DNA of 18,984 nt from Thermoplasmata archaeon (GCA_021788795.1 JAJYKG010000012.1:1-18984); one strand, 5' to 3'. Positions 1 through 6,758 are shown, numbered from the stretch's first letter. Program-made: numbers and translations. The notes: generated by a model not told the origin, from the sequence alone.

Positions 1-2
1 CG

Positions 3-128
3 CACCGCTCCCTCGTCACGGTGATGGTCGGCCTCGACCGGCCGCACCTGAACGACTTCAGCTGGGTCTACTTCCCGACGCCGGAGGACGGGTGGTTCAA
101 CCGCATCTCGTTCCCGAGCAACTTCTAG
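3..128 (+). CDS. FAD-dependent amine oxidase-like protein, upstream part, ended by an in-frame TAG
   Basis: The frame is open from the window edge and encodes about 41 residues, ending SFPSNF before TAG at 126-128. The text (VMVGLDRPHLNDFSWVYFP) resembles the C-terminal half of flavin amine-oxidase/protoporphyrinogen-oxidase-like proteins (COG1232/1233, UDP-galactopyranose-mutase-like) that often sit beside glycosyltransferases. The same frame continues after the TAG with matching family sequence (next entry), so this is probably the middle of one gene rather than a true end. The FAD-binding N-terminus lies outside the window. A TCG (Ser) to TAG change is the simplest explanation, because I recall Ser following FPSN(F/Y) in relatives; that recollection is not checked. 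Confidence 0.6.
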   Translation, partial: HRSLVTVMVGLDRPHLNDFSWVYFPTPEDGWFNRISFPSNF

Positions 129-134
129 GACCGC

Positions 135-482
135 GTGACGCCCGAGGGCATGAGCTCGGCCATGGCCGAGATCACGTGCAACGCCGGGGACGGAATCTGG
201 TCCGCGTCCGACGAAGCCCTCATCGAACATGTCGTCGGCCACGCGGACCGCCTCGGCGTCTTCCGCCGCTCCGACGTGCGCCTGTCGCGGGTCGCGCGCA
301 CCCGCTACGCCTACGTGGTCTTCGACCGGACGCACCGCAGGAACCTGGACCTCGTGAACGCGTACGCGGACCGGATTGGCCTGCGGCTGCTCGGACGCTT
401 CGGGCAGTTCGACTACATCAACACGGACCAGGTGATCCTCCGCGCCCTGGCCCTCGCGAAGGCTCTGGGGGCGGCCCCGTGA
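135..482 (+). CDS. FAD-dependent amine oxidase-like protein, C-terminal part downstream of the TAG
   Basis: This 115-residue frame is in phase with the preceding fragment and separated from it only by TAG plus two codons. It holds the C-terminal end of the flavin amine-oxidase fold: an AEITCN strand, then a helical stretch, then YAYVVFD and the FAD-proximal motif GRFGQFDYINTDQVI, typical of the last 60 residues of this family. A GTG at 135 could restart translation, but the family fold needs the upstream half, so a separate product would probably not bind FAD. The stop TGA (480-482) overlaps the GTG start of the glycosyltransferase at 479 by the GTGA pattern, implying translational coupling and a shared operon, probably for cell-surface glycan or lipid modification. 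It is either a recent pseudogene, an assembly error, or a read-through gene. Confidence 0.65.
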   Translation: MTPEGMSSAMAEITCNAGDGIWSASDEALIEHVVGHADRLGVFRRSDVRLSRVARTRYAYVVFDRTHRRNLDLVNAYADRIGLRLLGRFGQFDYINTDQVILRALALAKALGAAP

Positions 483-1183
483 GGGTCTCCGTCGTCGTGC
501 CGGCCTACCAGGAGGAGAAGGGGATCGAGGCGTTCCTCCGGCAGTTCGAGCGCCAGACCCTTCCGCGGGCCGAGTTCGAGCTCATCGTGGTGGACGGGGG
601 CAGCCGCGACGGGACGCGGGAGATCGCGGCGCGGCTGGCGGATCGCGTGGTCCTCCAGACGTCCACGGGCATCGGCGGCGCGCGCAACGACGGCGTGCGG
701 GTCGGGCAGGCCGACCTCATCGCGACGACGGACGCGGATTGCCGCGTGCCCCCGGACTGGCTCGAACGGATCGTCGCGGACTTCGACGACCCGGCTGTCG
801 TCGCGGTCTGCGGGCCGGACGGCCCCTTCGACGGCGGGCTCAAGGCCCGCGCCCTCTACTTCTTCGTCCGGGGCATCATCCGGCTGGCCGCCCTCGCCGG
901 GATCTACGGCACCGGAGGGACGAACTCCGCGTTCCGGAAGAGCGCCTTCCTCGCCGTGGGAGGGTACCGGTCCATGGCCCACTCGGACGACATCGACATG
1001 GGGGTGCGCATCCGCCGCGAGGGGCGGGTGGTCTTCGACCCGCGGCTGGACGTCGGGCTGAGCGTGCGCCGGCTGGAGAAGGACGGGTACCTGCAGACCT
1101 TCCTCCTCTGGCTCCAGGGCGACCTCAAGGTCCTCGCGGGAAAGCCCGTCGAGCCTAAGGAGTACGCCCGTCAGGAGTACTAG
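479..1183 (+). CDS. Family 2 glycosyltransferase (GT-A fold)
   Basis: A 234-residue protein starting VRVSVVVPAYQEEKG, the classical GT2 N-terminal strand. Visible nucleotide-sugar binding residues are D39 and D44 in VVDGGSRDGT, and the metal-binding DAD at 85-87 (TTDADC). A GGTNSAFRK acceptor-loop region and the HSDDIDMGVRI segment (the ED/DD catalytic-base region) follow. It transfers a sugar from an activated donor to an unknown acceptor at the inner face of the membrane; there are no clear transmembrane helices. The GTG at 479 is chosen because it overlaps the preceding TGA and begins exactly at the fold; the frame is open further upstream to 92, but that part is antiparallel noise to the flavoprotein. 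Its TAG stop lies inside CTAG 1180-1183, shared with the convergent gene. Confidence 0.88.
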   Translation: MRVSVVVPAYQEEKGIEAFLRQFERQTLPRAEFELIVVDGGSRDGTREIAARLADRVVLQTSTGIGGARNDGVRVGQADLIATTDADCRVPPDWLERIVADFDDPAVVAVCGPDGPFDGGLKARALYFFVRGIIRLAALAGIYGTGGTNSAFRKSAFLAVGGYRSMAHSDDIDMGVRIRREGRVVFDPRLDVGLSVRRLEKDGYLQTFLLWLQGDLKVLAGKPVEPKEYARQEY

Positions 1184-1800
1184 GCCGCCCCGCGCGGGGG
1201 CGCCGCCGCGCGGCGGCGGTAGAGAGCGGCCGCACCGACGGACACGCCCACGAGGACGAGGACGGCCACGACGGTGATCAGGGTCGCCGTCCCGGGATCG
1301 TAGACGAACCCGAGGTACCCGACGAGCACGAGGAGGAAGCTGTACTTCGCCGCCCCGCCGAGGACGATGTACGCGATCGACCTGCGGTAGCTCCACCCCA
1401 CGACCGCGATGAACGCCCCGACGAACGGGACGACGGGGGCAATGCGGTTCACCAGGATGATCCGCTCGTCCGGCACGATCATGAGGTCCGTCCAGCCGCG
1501 CATCGCCCGGCCGAGGAACCGCGGGAGGTGGCCCCGGTCCACGACGAGCTTGCGGACCCAGAGAAACATGAGGGTGTTGCCGACGACCTCGCCCGCGAGG
1601 GCCATGACCAGGAGCAGGAGGGCCCACGTGAACGGGTCCACCCCAGGGTCGCGGTAGAGGTAGCTGAGGACCACCGCCAGCTCGGGGAGCGTGGGGATGA
1701 TCGCGGCGTCGATCACGAAGACGAGGAAGAGGGCGAGGAGGGTGCCTCCGGGGCCGAGGAACGCGAAAAGGCCCGTGAGCCAGTCCGCCACGGAGGCCAT
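1180..1800 (-). CDS. VTT/DedA-like integral membrane protein
   Basis: A 206-residue hydrophobic protein with about five membrane segments: near 7-30, 44-66, 112-133 (re-entrant-like, containing RIAPVVPFVGAF), 141-160 and 170-192. The R-x-x-P-x-x-P-x-x-G-like pattern NRIAPVVPFVGAFIAVVGW resembles the VTT (SNARE-associated/DedA) signature of lipid scramblases and undecaprenyl-phosphate recyclers, so a lipid-handling role is plausible; the substrate is unknown. The ATG at 1800 is preceded on the minus strand by GAGG eight bases upstream, located at the end of the FKBP gene, whose stop lies eight bases before it; the two genes are therefore likely co-transcribed. The C-terminus is Arg/Ala-rich. 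The stop is the minus-strand TAG in the CTAG shared with the glycosyltransferase. Confidence 0.75.
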   Translation of the reverse strand: MASVADWLTGLFAFLGPGGTLLALFLVFVIDAAIIPTLPELAVVLSYLYRDPGVDPFTWALLLLVMALAGEVVGNTLMFLWVRKLVVDRGHLPRFLGRAMRGWTDLMIVPDERIILVNRIAPVVPFVGAFIAVVGWSYRRSIAYIVLGGAAKYSFLLVLVGYLGFVYDPGTATLITVVAVLVLVGVSVGAAALYRRRAAAPPRGAA

Positions 1801-1808
1801 GGACGGCC

Positions 1809-2684
1809 TCAGACGTTGCTCGAGATGCTCACGACGGTGATCTGGAACACCAGGGTGCGGCCCACGACCTGCTTGTTGAAGTCCAGGGTGTACGTGCCCG
1901 CGGCGAGGTCCACCGACGACAGGTAGAACGTCTGCCCGGCGGGCGTCTTGCCGCCGAGGACGTCGACCATCGAGGGGTCGAGGTGGTTCTGGATCGTGAT
2001 GATGCCCGTCCCGTTGTTCGCGGTGTCGTCGATGCTCAGGACGGTCGCGTGCCATGCCCCGTACGGGCGGATCGCTTCGCCGGGATACGGGCTGTTCGTG
2101 ACCTGGACGACGTTGCCCAGGATGGCGACGGTGGCGCTCCACCCGTAGACCGGGTCGGTCACGTTCGTGGCGGAGAGGGCGCTCTGGCCGTACGTCGCGG
2201 TGAACGCGGTCTCGTTCGTCGTCACACGGACGGGCACGGTCTCCACGAGGTCATGGACGTCGATGAGGCTCGGGTTCGCGGGCCCGTACCCGAGGTTCTG
2301 CGGCACGGAGACCGTCGTCGACTGGCCGACGGAAAGGCCCTCGACCCCGTCGCTGAAGCCGGGGATCACGGTCCCGCCCCCGATGGCGAACTGGAGCGGC
2401 GTCCAGCTGGACCGCCAGGCGAAGCTGTACGCCTTCGGGTACGTCACGTTGTCCTGCGCCGCGGACTGGAGGCTCGTGTCGAAGACGAGGTTGTCGTTCG
2501 CGAAGTACCCGATGTAGTTGATGGAGACGGTGTCGCCCTGCTGGGCCACCAGCGGGGTCGGGAGCGGAGGCGGCGTGAAGATGACGTAGTACGCGCCGAC
2601 GACCACGACGACGGCGATCACGAGGGCGAGCAGGACGATCCAGTCGTTGAGGGCGGAATCGTCCCGCGCCAGGGGTCGGGCCAT
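1809..2684 (-). CDS. Membrane-anchored FKBP-type peptidyl-prolyl cis-trans isomerase
   Basis: A 291-residue protein. A single membrane helix (about 14-36) follows a short Arg-containing N-terminus, so by the positive-inside rule the rest faces outside. From about 46 the FKBP fold is visible: GDTVSINYIGYF, then VFDTS (F68 D69), then GGGTVIPGFSDGVEGLSVG (V106, I107, with Phe at the position of the usual active-site Trp), and LGYGP (Y133). A long insert of about 130 residues comes before the final FKBP strand GRTLVFQITVVSI, as in archaeal long-type SlyD-like FKBPs whose insert acts as a chaperone domain. It probably helps fold exported proteins. The ATG at 2684 has an AT-rich box (2713-2718) about 30 bases upstream, so the transcript is nearly leaderless. 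Likely first gene of a two-gene unit with the VTT-like gene. Confidence 0.87.
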   Translation of the reverse strand: MARPLARDDSALNDWIVLLALVIAVVVVVGAYYVIFTPPPLPTPLVAQQGDTVSINYIGYFANDNLVFDTSLQSAAQDNVTYPKAYSFAWRSSWTPLQFAIGGGTVIPGFSDGVEGLSVGQSTTVSVPQNLGYGPANPSLIDVHDLVETVPVRVTTNETAFTATYGQSALSATNVTDPVYGWSATVAILGNVVQVTNSPYPGEAIRPYGAWHATVLSIDDTANNGTGIITIQNHLDPSMVDVLGGKTPAGQTFYLSSVDLAAGTYTLDFNKQVVGRTLVFQITVVSISSNV

Positions 2685-2710
2685 GGTGGTGCCGGGCTAA
2701 CCTAGGGGTC

Positions 2711-2720
2711 CGAATAAAGG
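2711..2720 (-). promoter_or_regulatory. TATA-like box of the FKBP gene
   Basis: The minus strand reads CCTTTATTCG, an isolated AT-rich stretch centred about 31 bases before the FKBP ATG at 2684. This is the distance expected for an archaeal TATA box and a very short leader. Confidence 0.45.
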
Positions 2721-2769
2721 TTATGGTCCGCTCCTCGGAGGGACCGCGGTACCCGGCCCGCCGGCGGCC

Positions 2770-3981
2770 TCAGGCGTACATCGCACCGCTCGCGGTCTCG
2801 TGCCGGATGCGGCTCTCGCCCAGGACCTTGTCCACGGCCAGCTCGAAGTCCGCCGTCGTCACGGAGTCGCGGTCCTCGCGGATGGCGAACATCCCCGCCT
2901 CGGTGCACATGGCCTTGAGGTCCGCGCCCGTCGCGCCGTCCGTGCGCTGGGCGACCGCCTCGAAGTCGACGTCCGGGGTGAGGCTCATCTTCCGCGTGTG
3001 GATCCTCAGGATGGACAGGCGGCCCTCGTACGACGGCACGGGAATCTCGATGATCCGGTCGAAGCGGCCGGGCCGCAGCAGGGCGTCGTCCAGGATGTCC
3101 GGGCGGTTCGTCGCGCCGATGATCTTGACGTCGCCGAGCGGGTTGAAGCCGTCCAGCTCCGCGAGGAGCTGCATGAGGGTGCGCTGGACCTCGCGGTCCC
3201 CCGAGGTGGCGACCTCGAGGCGCTTGGCGCCGACGCTGTCGAGCTCGTCGATGAACACGATGGAGGGGGCCTTCTTCCGCGCGAGCTCGAACAGCTCGCG
3301 CACGAGGCGCGCGCCCTCGCCGATGTACTTCTGGACGAGCTCGGACCCGACGAACCGGATGAAGGAGGCCTTCGTGCGGTTCGCCACAGCCTTCGCGAGG
3401 AGGGTCTTACCCGTGCCCGGCGGCCCGACGAGGAGGACGCCCTTCGGCGGCTCGATGCCCACCTTGCGGTAGAGGTCCGGCTTCAGCAGCGGGTCCTCCA
3501 CGGCTTCCTTGAGCTCGAGGATCTGCTGGTCCAAGCCGCCGATCTCCGAGTACGTGGCGTCGGGCTTCTCGATGATCTCGGCCCCGGTGACGATCGGGTC
3601 GTACGACGGCGGGAGGACGCCCATGACCGCGAGGGTCTGCTTGTTGAGCGCGACCCGCGCGCCCACGAGAAGGTTCTCCTTGGCGATGTAGTCCGCCGCG
3701 TTCACGATGAAGTCGGGCCCGGTCGAGGACTTCACGACGACGCGGCCGTCCGCGAGGATGTCGCGGACGTTGCCGATGATCAGGGGCGGGCTCTTGAGCC
3801 GGTCGAGCTCCTGCTTGAGCCGTTTGATCTCTTTCTGGAGCCGGATGAGCTCCGTCTCCACGTAGCGCTTCTCGCCCTCCACGCGCCGCGCCGTCTCCAG
3901 GAGTTTGTCGTTCCGATCCTCGAGCGAGGCGATTCGCTCGGACAGTTTCTCCGAGAACTCTCGGATCTGTTCTTCGTCCAT
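2770..3981 (-). CDS. pan: Proteasome-activating nucleotidase PAN
   Basis: A 403-residue AAA ATPase that unfolds substrates and feeds them into the 20S proteasome as a hexamer. Residues 1-62 form the N-terminal coiled coil, 66-125 the OB domain (IIGNVRDILADGRVVV), and 140-403 the AAA module. Walker A is GPPGTGKT at 186-193, Walker B FIDELD with D245/E246, sensor-1 N292 in GATNRPD, and arginine fingers in LRPGRFDR (R303, R306). The last three residues are M-Y-A, fitting the HbYX motif that opens the 20S gate. Length matches PAN (about 400). It has its own TATA box (TATATA at 4018-4023, minus strand) about 40 bases before the ATG and is divergent from aMBF1. No proteasome subunit genes are in the window. 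Confidence 0.97.
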   Translation of the reverse strand: MDEEQIREFSEKLSERIASLEDRNDKLLETARRVEGEKRYVETELIRLQKEIKRLKQELDRLKSPPLIIGNVRDILADGRVVVKSSTGPDFIVNAADYIAKENLLVGARVALNKQTLAVMGVLPPSYDPIVTGAEIIEKPDATYSEIGGLDQQILELKEAVEDPLLKPDLYRKVGIEPPKGVLLVGPPGTGKTLLAKAVANRTKASFIRFVGSELVQKYIGEGARLVRELFELARKKAPSIVFIDELDSVGAKRLEVATSGDREVQRTLMQLLAELDGFNPLGDVKIIGATNRPDILDDALLRPGRFDRIIEIPVPSYEGRLSILRIHTRKMSLTPDVDFEAVAQRTDGATGADLKAMCTEAGMFAIREDRDSVTTADFELAVDKVLGESRIRHETASGAMYA

Positions 3982-4017
3982 GCAATCTCGTCCGGTGGGC
4001 CGGCGGAGGACGAAGGC

Positions 4018-4043
4018 TATATACCCAACACCTTTTATTTAGC
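4018..4043. promoter_or_regulatory. Divergent promoter region between pan and aMBF1
   Basis: Two separate AT-rich boxes lie in the 80-base gap. TATATA at 4018-4023 is about 39 bases before the pan ATG (minus strand). TTTTATTTAG at 4033-4042 is centred 25 bases before the aMBF1 GTG at 4062 (plus strand), giving a leaderless message. The boxes lie about 17 bases apart, so polymerase binding to one would probably hinder the other. Confidence 0.6.
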
Positions 4044-4061
4044 GGTTGCGGACTTGATTTC

Positions 4062-4559
4062 GTGATCTGCGAATTGTGCGGCACCGAGGTCCCCCACACG
4101 AAAAACGTGGCAATCGAGGGCTCCGTATTGAGCGTCTGCAACGACTGCGCGAGGTTCGGGGACGAGGTCGCCGCCCCCGTTGTCCGACGCGGCTCCATGC
4201 CTCCGGTGATCGCCCAGCGCCTCGAGGCGCGGAAGCGCCGTCAGACGCCCCGCGACGTCTACGCGGACGCGGGCCAGGAGGAACTCGCGGAGGATTTCCC
4301 GCAGCGCATACGTCGCGCGCGCGAGGATAGGGGATGGAAGCAGGCCGACTTGGGCGCGAAGATCAACGAGAAGGTCAGCGTGATCGCGAAGCTCGAGTCG
4401 GGCACGATCTCGCCGAACGACGCGCTCGTGCGGAAGATCGAGCACCACCTCGGGATCAAGCTGAAGGAGAGGGTCCAGCCGGTCGCGATGAAGAAGGCCT
4501 CCCCTTCGGGAAGCCTCACCCTCGGCGACCTGATCAAGATCAAGGACGAGGACGAGTGA
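4062..4559 (+). CDS. mbf1: Archaeal multiprotein bridging factor aMBF1
   Basis: A 165-residue protein with an N-terminal zinc ribbon (C3, C6, C26, C29: ICELCG and CNDC), a flexible linker rich in Arg/Lys, and a C-terminal XRE/Cro-type helix-turn-helix from about 78 to 135 (RIRRAREDRGWKQADLGAKI, then KLESGTISPND). This order and length are those of the archaeal MBF1 family (TIGR00270). In eukaryotes MBF1 bridges activators and TBP; the archaeal protein is associated with ribosomes and may affect translation. The GTG at 4062 is chosen because a TATA-like box sits 25 bases upstream and the first Cys pair begins at residue 3. Its TGA and the TGA of the convergent DUF2240 gene abut in the palindrome TGATCA (4557-4562). 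Confidence 0.93.
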   Translation: MICELCGTEVPHTKNVAIEGSVLSVCNDCARFGDEVAAPVVRRGSMPPVIAQRLEARKRRQTPRDVYADAGQEELAEDFPQRIRRAREDRGWKQADLGAKINEKVSVIAKLESGTISPNDALVRKIEHHLGIKLKERVQPVAMKKASPSGSLTLGDLIKIKDEDE

Positions 4560-5030
4560 TCAGCGCATCCCCAGGTGCGCCTTGACCGGGCCCAGGAACG
4601 GGGCCACGTCGATGCCCGCCTGGCGCGCCGCGACCAGGGCCGCGACCTCCACGTCCACGTCCATCTTCTCCTGCACGGCGTTGACCGCCGCGATGGCCGC
4701 GCGCCGGTCCGACGCCGTCTTCGCGGCGACCGCGTCCACGAGCCGCAGGAAGACGTCCTCCGTGACCGGCGTCGCCACCTCGAGCATCTTCGGCGTCGGG
4801 ACGAAGTCCCGCGGCACCTCGACCGAGTCGATCGCGAACGCGGGGCGGATGTTGCCGCCGTGGGATTCCAGGAGCTTCGTCTCCAGGCCGATCTGGAGGA
4901 GCCGCTGCGCGTCCCGCGGGGGGAACCAGCGCAGGTCCATGGACGCGGAGAGGACGAACTCCCGCTCCGTGAGCTCGTCGCGGCCCTTGCGCTTGAACAG
5001 GAGGGCGATGGCATATCGGAGGTCGTCCAT
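4560..5030 (-). CDS. DUF2240 family archaeal protein
   Basis: A 156-residue soluble protein. The opening (about 1-75: RYAIALLFKRKGRDELTER, then SASMDLRWFPPRDAQRLL, then LLESHGGNIRPAF) matches the DUF2240 pattern, an archaea-wide family of unknown function whose N-terminus looks like a winged-helix-type fold. The remainder is helical, with acidic and Ala-rich segments. The ATG at 5028-5030 is preceded by GGGGAG a few bases upstream and by a CCTTTAACTA box (5071-5080, minus strand). It converges with aMBF1 without a gap. No catalytic motif is visible, so the function stays unassigned. Confidence 0.75.
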   Translation of the reverse strand: MDDLRYAIALLFKRKGRDELTEREFVLSASMDLRWFPPRDAQRLLQIGLETKLLESHGGNIRPAFAIDSVEVPRDFVPTPKMLEVATPVTEDVFLRLVDAVAAKTASDRRAAIAAVNAVQEKMDVDVEVAALVAARQAGIDVAPFLGPVKAHLGMR

Positions 5031-5142
5031 GGTCTCCCCGCGCGACGGAGAGCTGCGAAACGGCGCGGGCTAGTTAAAGGTGCGGCCCCGTTCCCGGGCA
5101 CGCGCCCCAACCCTTTTCTCCCGTCGCCGCATCCGTCCGCCC

Positions 5143-5610
5143 ATGCCCGGCGCGGGGAAGGCGGGCACGAGATCCGTGGAGGAGTACCTGGCGAACCTGC
5201 CGGCGGACCCGCGCGCCGCCCTCCGGGACCTGCGGGAGACCATCCGGAAGGCCGCGCCCCGGGCCGAGGAGGTCATCAGCTACCGGATGCCCGCGTTCCG
5301 CCAAGGGGGCATCCTGGTGTACTACGCGGCCTTCTCGGAGCATTGCAGCCTCTTCATCGGCAGCGTCGCGACCCAGCGGAAGTTCGCCGCGGAGCTGAAG
5401 CCCTTCCTAGCCGGGAAGGGCACGGTCCACTTCACGCCGGAGCGGCCCCTCCCCGCCGCGCTCGCGACGCGCATCGTGAAGGCCCGCGTTGCCGAGAACG
5501 AGACCCGGGCCGCCGCGAGACGTCGCGCGCCCGCGCGGGCGGCCAGGAAGGCGCGGGGAACGCGACCCCGGAGGCGGTCGCCCCGGGGGACGGGCAGGGC
5601 GAACGTTTAA
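5143..5610 (+). CDS. DUF1801 (YdhG-like) domain protein with basic C-terminal tail
   Basis: A 155-residue protein. Residues about 10-115 match the DUF1801/YdhG fold: VEEYLANLP, then LRDLRETIRKAAPRAEEVISYRMPAF, then GGILVYYAAFSEHCSLFIG, then GTVHFTPERPLP and ATRIVKARVAE. Family members are frataxin-like in fold and have been linked to iron delivery, but the biochemical role is weakly established. The last 35 residues are almost entirely Arg, Ala, Gly and Pro, suggesting nucleic-acid contact or disorder. The ATG at 5143 is chosen because the pyrimidine-rich box CCCTTTTCT lies about 27 bases upstream and the fold begins soon after; the open frame extends to 5080 without family similarity. The stop codon TAA lies inside the promoter-like box at 5604-5612. 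Confidence 0.82.
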   Translation: MPGAGKAGTRSVEEYLANLPADPRAALRDLRETIRKAAPRAEEVISYRMPAFRQGGILVYYAAFSEHCSLFIGSVATQRKFAAELKPFLAGKGTVHFTPERPLPAALATRIVKARVAENETRAAARRRAPARAARKARGTRPRRRSPRGTGRANV

Positions 5611-5612
5611 GG
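5604..5612 (+). promoter_or_regulatory. TATA-like box with no downstream protein gene
   Basis: CGTTTAAGG is an AT-rich island like those preceding mapped gene starts elsewhere in this window (GGTTAAACC before mevalonate kinase). A start site 26 bases on would fall near 5634, immediately before the first stem of the candidate RNA. No credible coding frame follows on this strand. Confidence 0.4.
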
Positions 5613-5633
5613 TGCGGGGGGCCCATGGATTGC

Positions 5634-5833
5634 CCGCTCCCGTCAATGGTCGCGCCGATCCGTGACGCGCGATGCAAGCCGGGAGAGAACGCCGCATGGG
5701 TCCCTCCTCGATAGCCCCGGGACGGGGCGCTCCGTGACAGGGGGACAACGCGGCGTCCCACAATCCCTCGGCATGGGTCAGGGCGTCGAGTGAGCAGCGC
5801 TTGGCCATGAAACGCGCTGTTAGTGCCGAGGGA
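5634..5833 (+). ncRNA. Candidate structured non-coding RNA
   Basis: The 258-base gap between two convergent genes contains nested perfect inverted repeats in order. Stem 1 is 5637-5642 with 5680-5685 (CTCCCG/CGGGAG), enclosing stem 2 at 5650-5655 with 5667-5672 (TCGCGC/GCGCGA), separated by two 7-base internal-loop strands. Stem 3 is 5689-5695 with 5750-5756 (ACGCCGC/GCGGCGT), enclosing 5700-5704 with 5742-5746 (GTCCC/GGGAC) and hairpin 5714-5718 with 5724-5728. Stem 4 is a 10-bp pair, 5764-5773 with 5824-5833 (TCCCTCGGCA/TGCCGAGGGA), enclosing 5793-5800 with 5814-5821. A promoter-like box lies 26 bases before the first stem. I recognise no known RNA family. In GC-rich DNA some of these pairings are expected by chance; ends and strand are inferred. 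Confidence 0.4.
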
Positions 5834-5868
5834 CATCCTGGGGCCTTCCGCGGCAGGCCCGGACGGGT

Positions 5869-6489
5869 TCAGGCCTCGAGCGGGCGGGCGAGGCCGCAAC
5901 GGATCGCGAGGTCGGGGCGCACGGCGATCGCCTCCTGGAGCGCGGCCTCGAAGATCTTGCGGGCGGTCGGCGTGCCGAGGCTCTGGGAGCAGACCTCCCA
6001 GAGGTCTCGGTGGAGGTTCGCCATGAGCTCCCGCAGGTGGTCGAGGCCGCCGTTGCTGCCCTCGATCATCTGCTGGAAGACGACCGTCCGGAGCTCCTGG
6101 TGCTCCTTGACCAGGGTCTTCTCCAGGTCCCCCTCGACCCGGGGAAGCCCGAGCCTCCGGATCTCCTGGAAGAGGGCCTGGAAGTACGCGACGTAGAAGT
6201 CGACGGCCTCGCGCAGCGGCGCGGAGTCGTCCGCGAGGTCCACCTCGATCCGCAGGAGGGAGGAACGGACCCGGTACTCGAACGTCCGCGCGTCGTGCCT
6301 CCGCCGTTCGGCCAGGCCCAGGTCCGCGAGGCGCTGAAGGAACCGCGAGGCCGTGGACACATGGATGCCGAGGGCGCGGGCGACCCCGCTCGAGAGGTGC
6401 CACTCGCCGTCCCGGAGCTCGCGCAGGATCGCGAGGCTGTGCTCTCCGGAGAAGAGGGTCGCGGCCTGCTGGAAGGTGGGGAGGTCCAT
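5869..6489 (-). CDS. Winged-helix transcriptional regulator (ArsR/MarR-like N-terminus)
   Basis: A 206-residue protein. Residues about 12-80 form a winged helix-turn-helix: LAILRELRDGEWHLSSGVARALG, then recognition helix HVSTASRFLQRLADLGL, then a basic wing (AERRRHDARTFEYRV). The remaining 120 residues are helical (AVDFYVAYFQALFQEIRRLG and onward, ending around GTPTARKIFEAALQEA) and do not match a ligand domain I recognise; it may sense a signal or mediate dimerisation. The ATG at 6489 has GGTG six bases upstream on its own strand. A 6-bp dyad (6526-6544) lies upstream in its promoter region, suggesting self-regulation. It converges with the candidate RNA and is divergent from rpoK. Confidence 0.75.
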   Translation of the reverse strand: MDLPTFQQAATLFSGEHSLAILRELRDGEWHLSSGVARALGIHVSTASRFLQRLADLGLAERRRHDARTFEYRVRSSLLRIEVDLADDSAPLREAVDFYVAYFQALFQEIRRLGLPRVEGDLEKTLVKEHQELRTVVFQQMIEGSNGGLDHLRELMANLHRDLWEVCSQSLGTPTARKIFEAALQEAIAVRPDLAIRCGLARPLEA

Positions 6490-6525
6490 GGGCGCACCGG
6501 GGTCCGCGGGCCCGTTCGGGCGGGA

Positions 6526-6544
6526 GGTCTAACCGCCGTAGACC
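6526..6544. promoter_or_regulatory. Dyad upstream of the winged-helix regulator
   Basis: GGTCTA (6526-6531) and TAGACC (6539-6544) are a perfect 6-bp inverted repeat with a 7-base spacer. It lies 37-55 bases before the regulator start and includes the only A/T-containing stretch (GGTTAGACC on the minus strand) that could serve as its promoter. It is a candidate operator. Confidence 0.4.
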
Positions 6545-6594
6545 GGGGGGCTCAAGAAGGGTGCCCCGACATTCTCAGGCGCGATTTTCGCCCT

Positions 6595-6618
6595 CCGGCG
6601 GCCCCGGGGGGCCGCCGG
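6595..6618. repeat. Perfect 11-bp inverted repeat with 2-base spacer
   Basis: CCGGCGGCCCC (6595-6605) is followed after GG by its exact reverse complement (6608-6618). It sits in the otherwise gene-free stretch 6490-6758 between the divergent regulator and rpoK. It could form a very stable hairpin or be a protein-binding site; no T-run follows that would make it an intrinsic terminator. Confidence 0.5.
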
Positions 6619-6758
6619 CACCGCGGTCCGCAGGCGACGCGGGAGCGCCGCCCTCGTGGGGAAGGTTGAAGTACAGGCGGTCATTTCGGAGCCGCCACGG
6701 CCGCCCTGCGCTTGCCCTGAGGGTGACCTCCAGCCCGCCGCCTGGTCGAGGGAGCCCC

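Noticed and set aside
126..128. Pyrrolysine or general TAG recoding for the in-frame TAG
   Set aside because: TAG is the ordinary stop for at least six genes here (glycosyltransferase, VTT-like, cdc48, permease, zinc-ribbon and W/Y-rich genes), the site is not in a methylamine methyltransferase, and a Ser codon change is simpler. Left open only as a remote possibility.
2800..4065. 421-residue open frame antisense to pan
   Set aside because: Same GC-driven shadow effect; pan is complete with all motifs on the minus strand.
5625..5714. 29-codon open frame starting at ATG 5625
   Set aside because: Starts before the predicted transcription start, has no ribosome site and no recognisable sequence; overlaps the stems of the candidate RNA.
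5775..5800. Resemblance to SRP RNA helix 8 (GTCAGG and GAGCAGC with canonical spacing)
   Set aside because: The GGAA tetraloop and its closing pairs are missing, and the 3' half pairs better with 5814-5821. Probably chance.
6500..6590. Possible tRNA upstream of rpoK (CTCAAGA resembles an anticodon loop)
   Set aside because: No T-arm GTTC motif, no acceptor stem and no matching anticodon stem.
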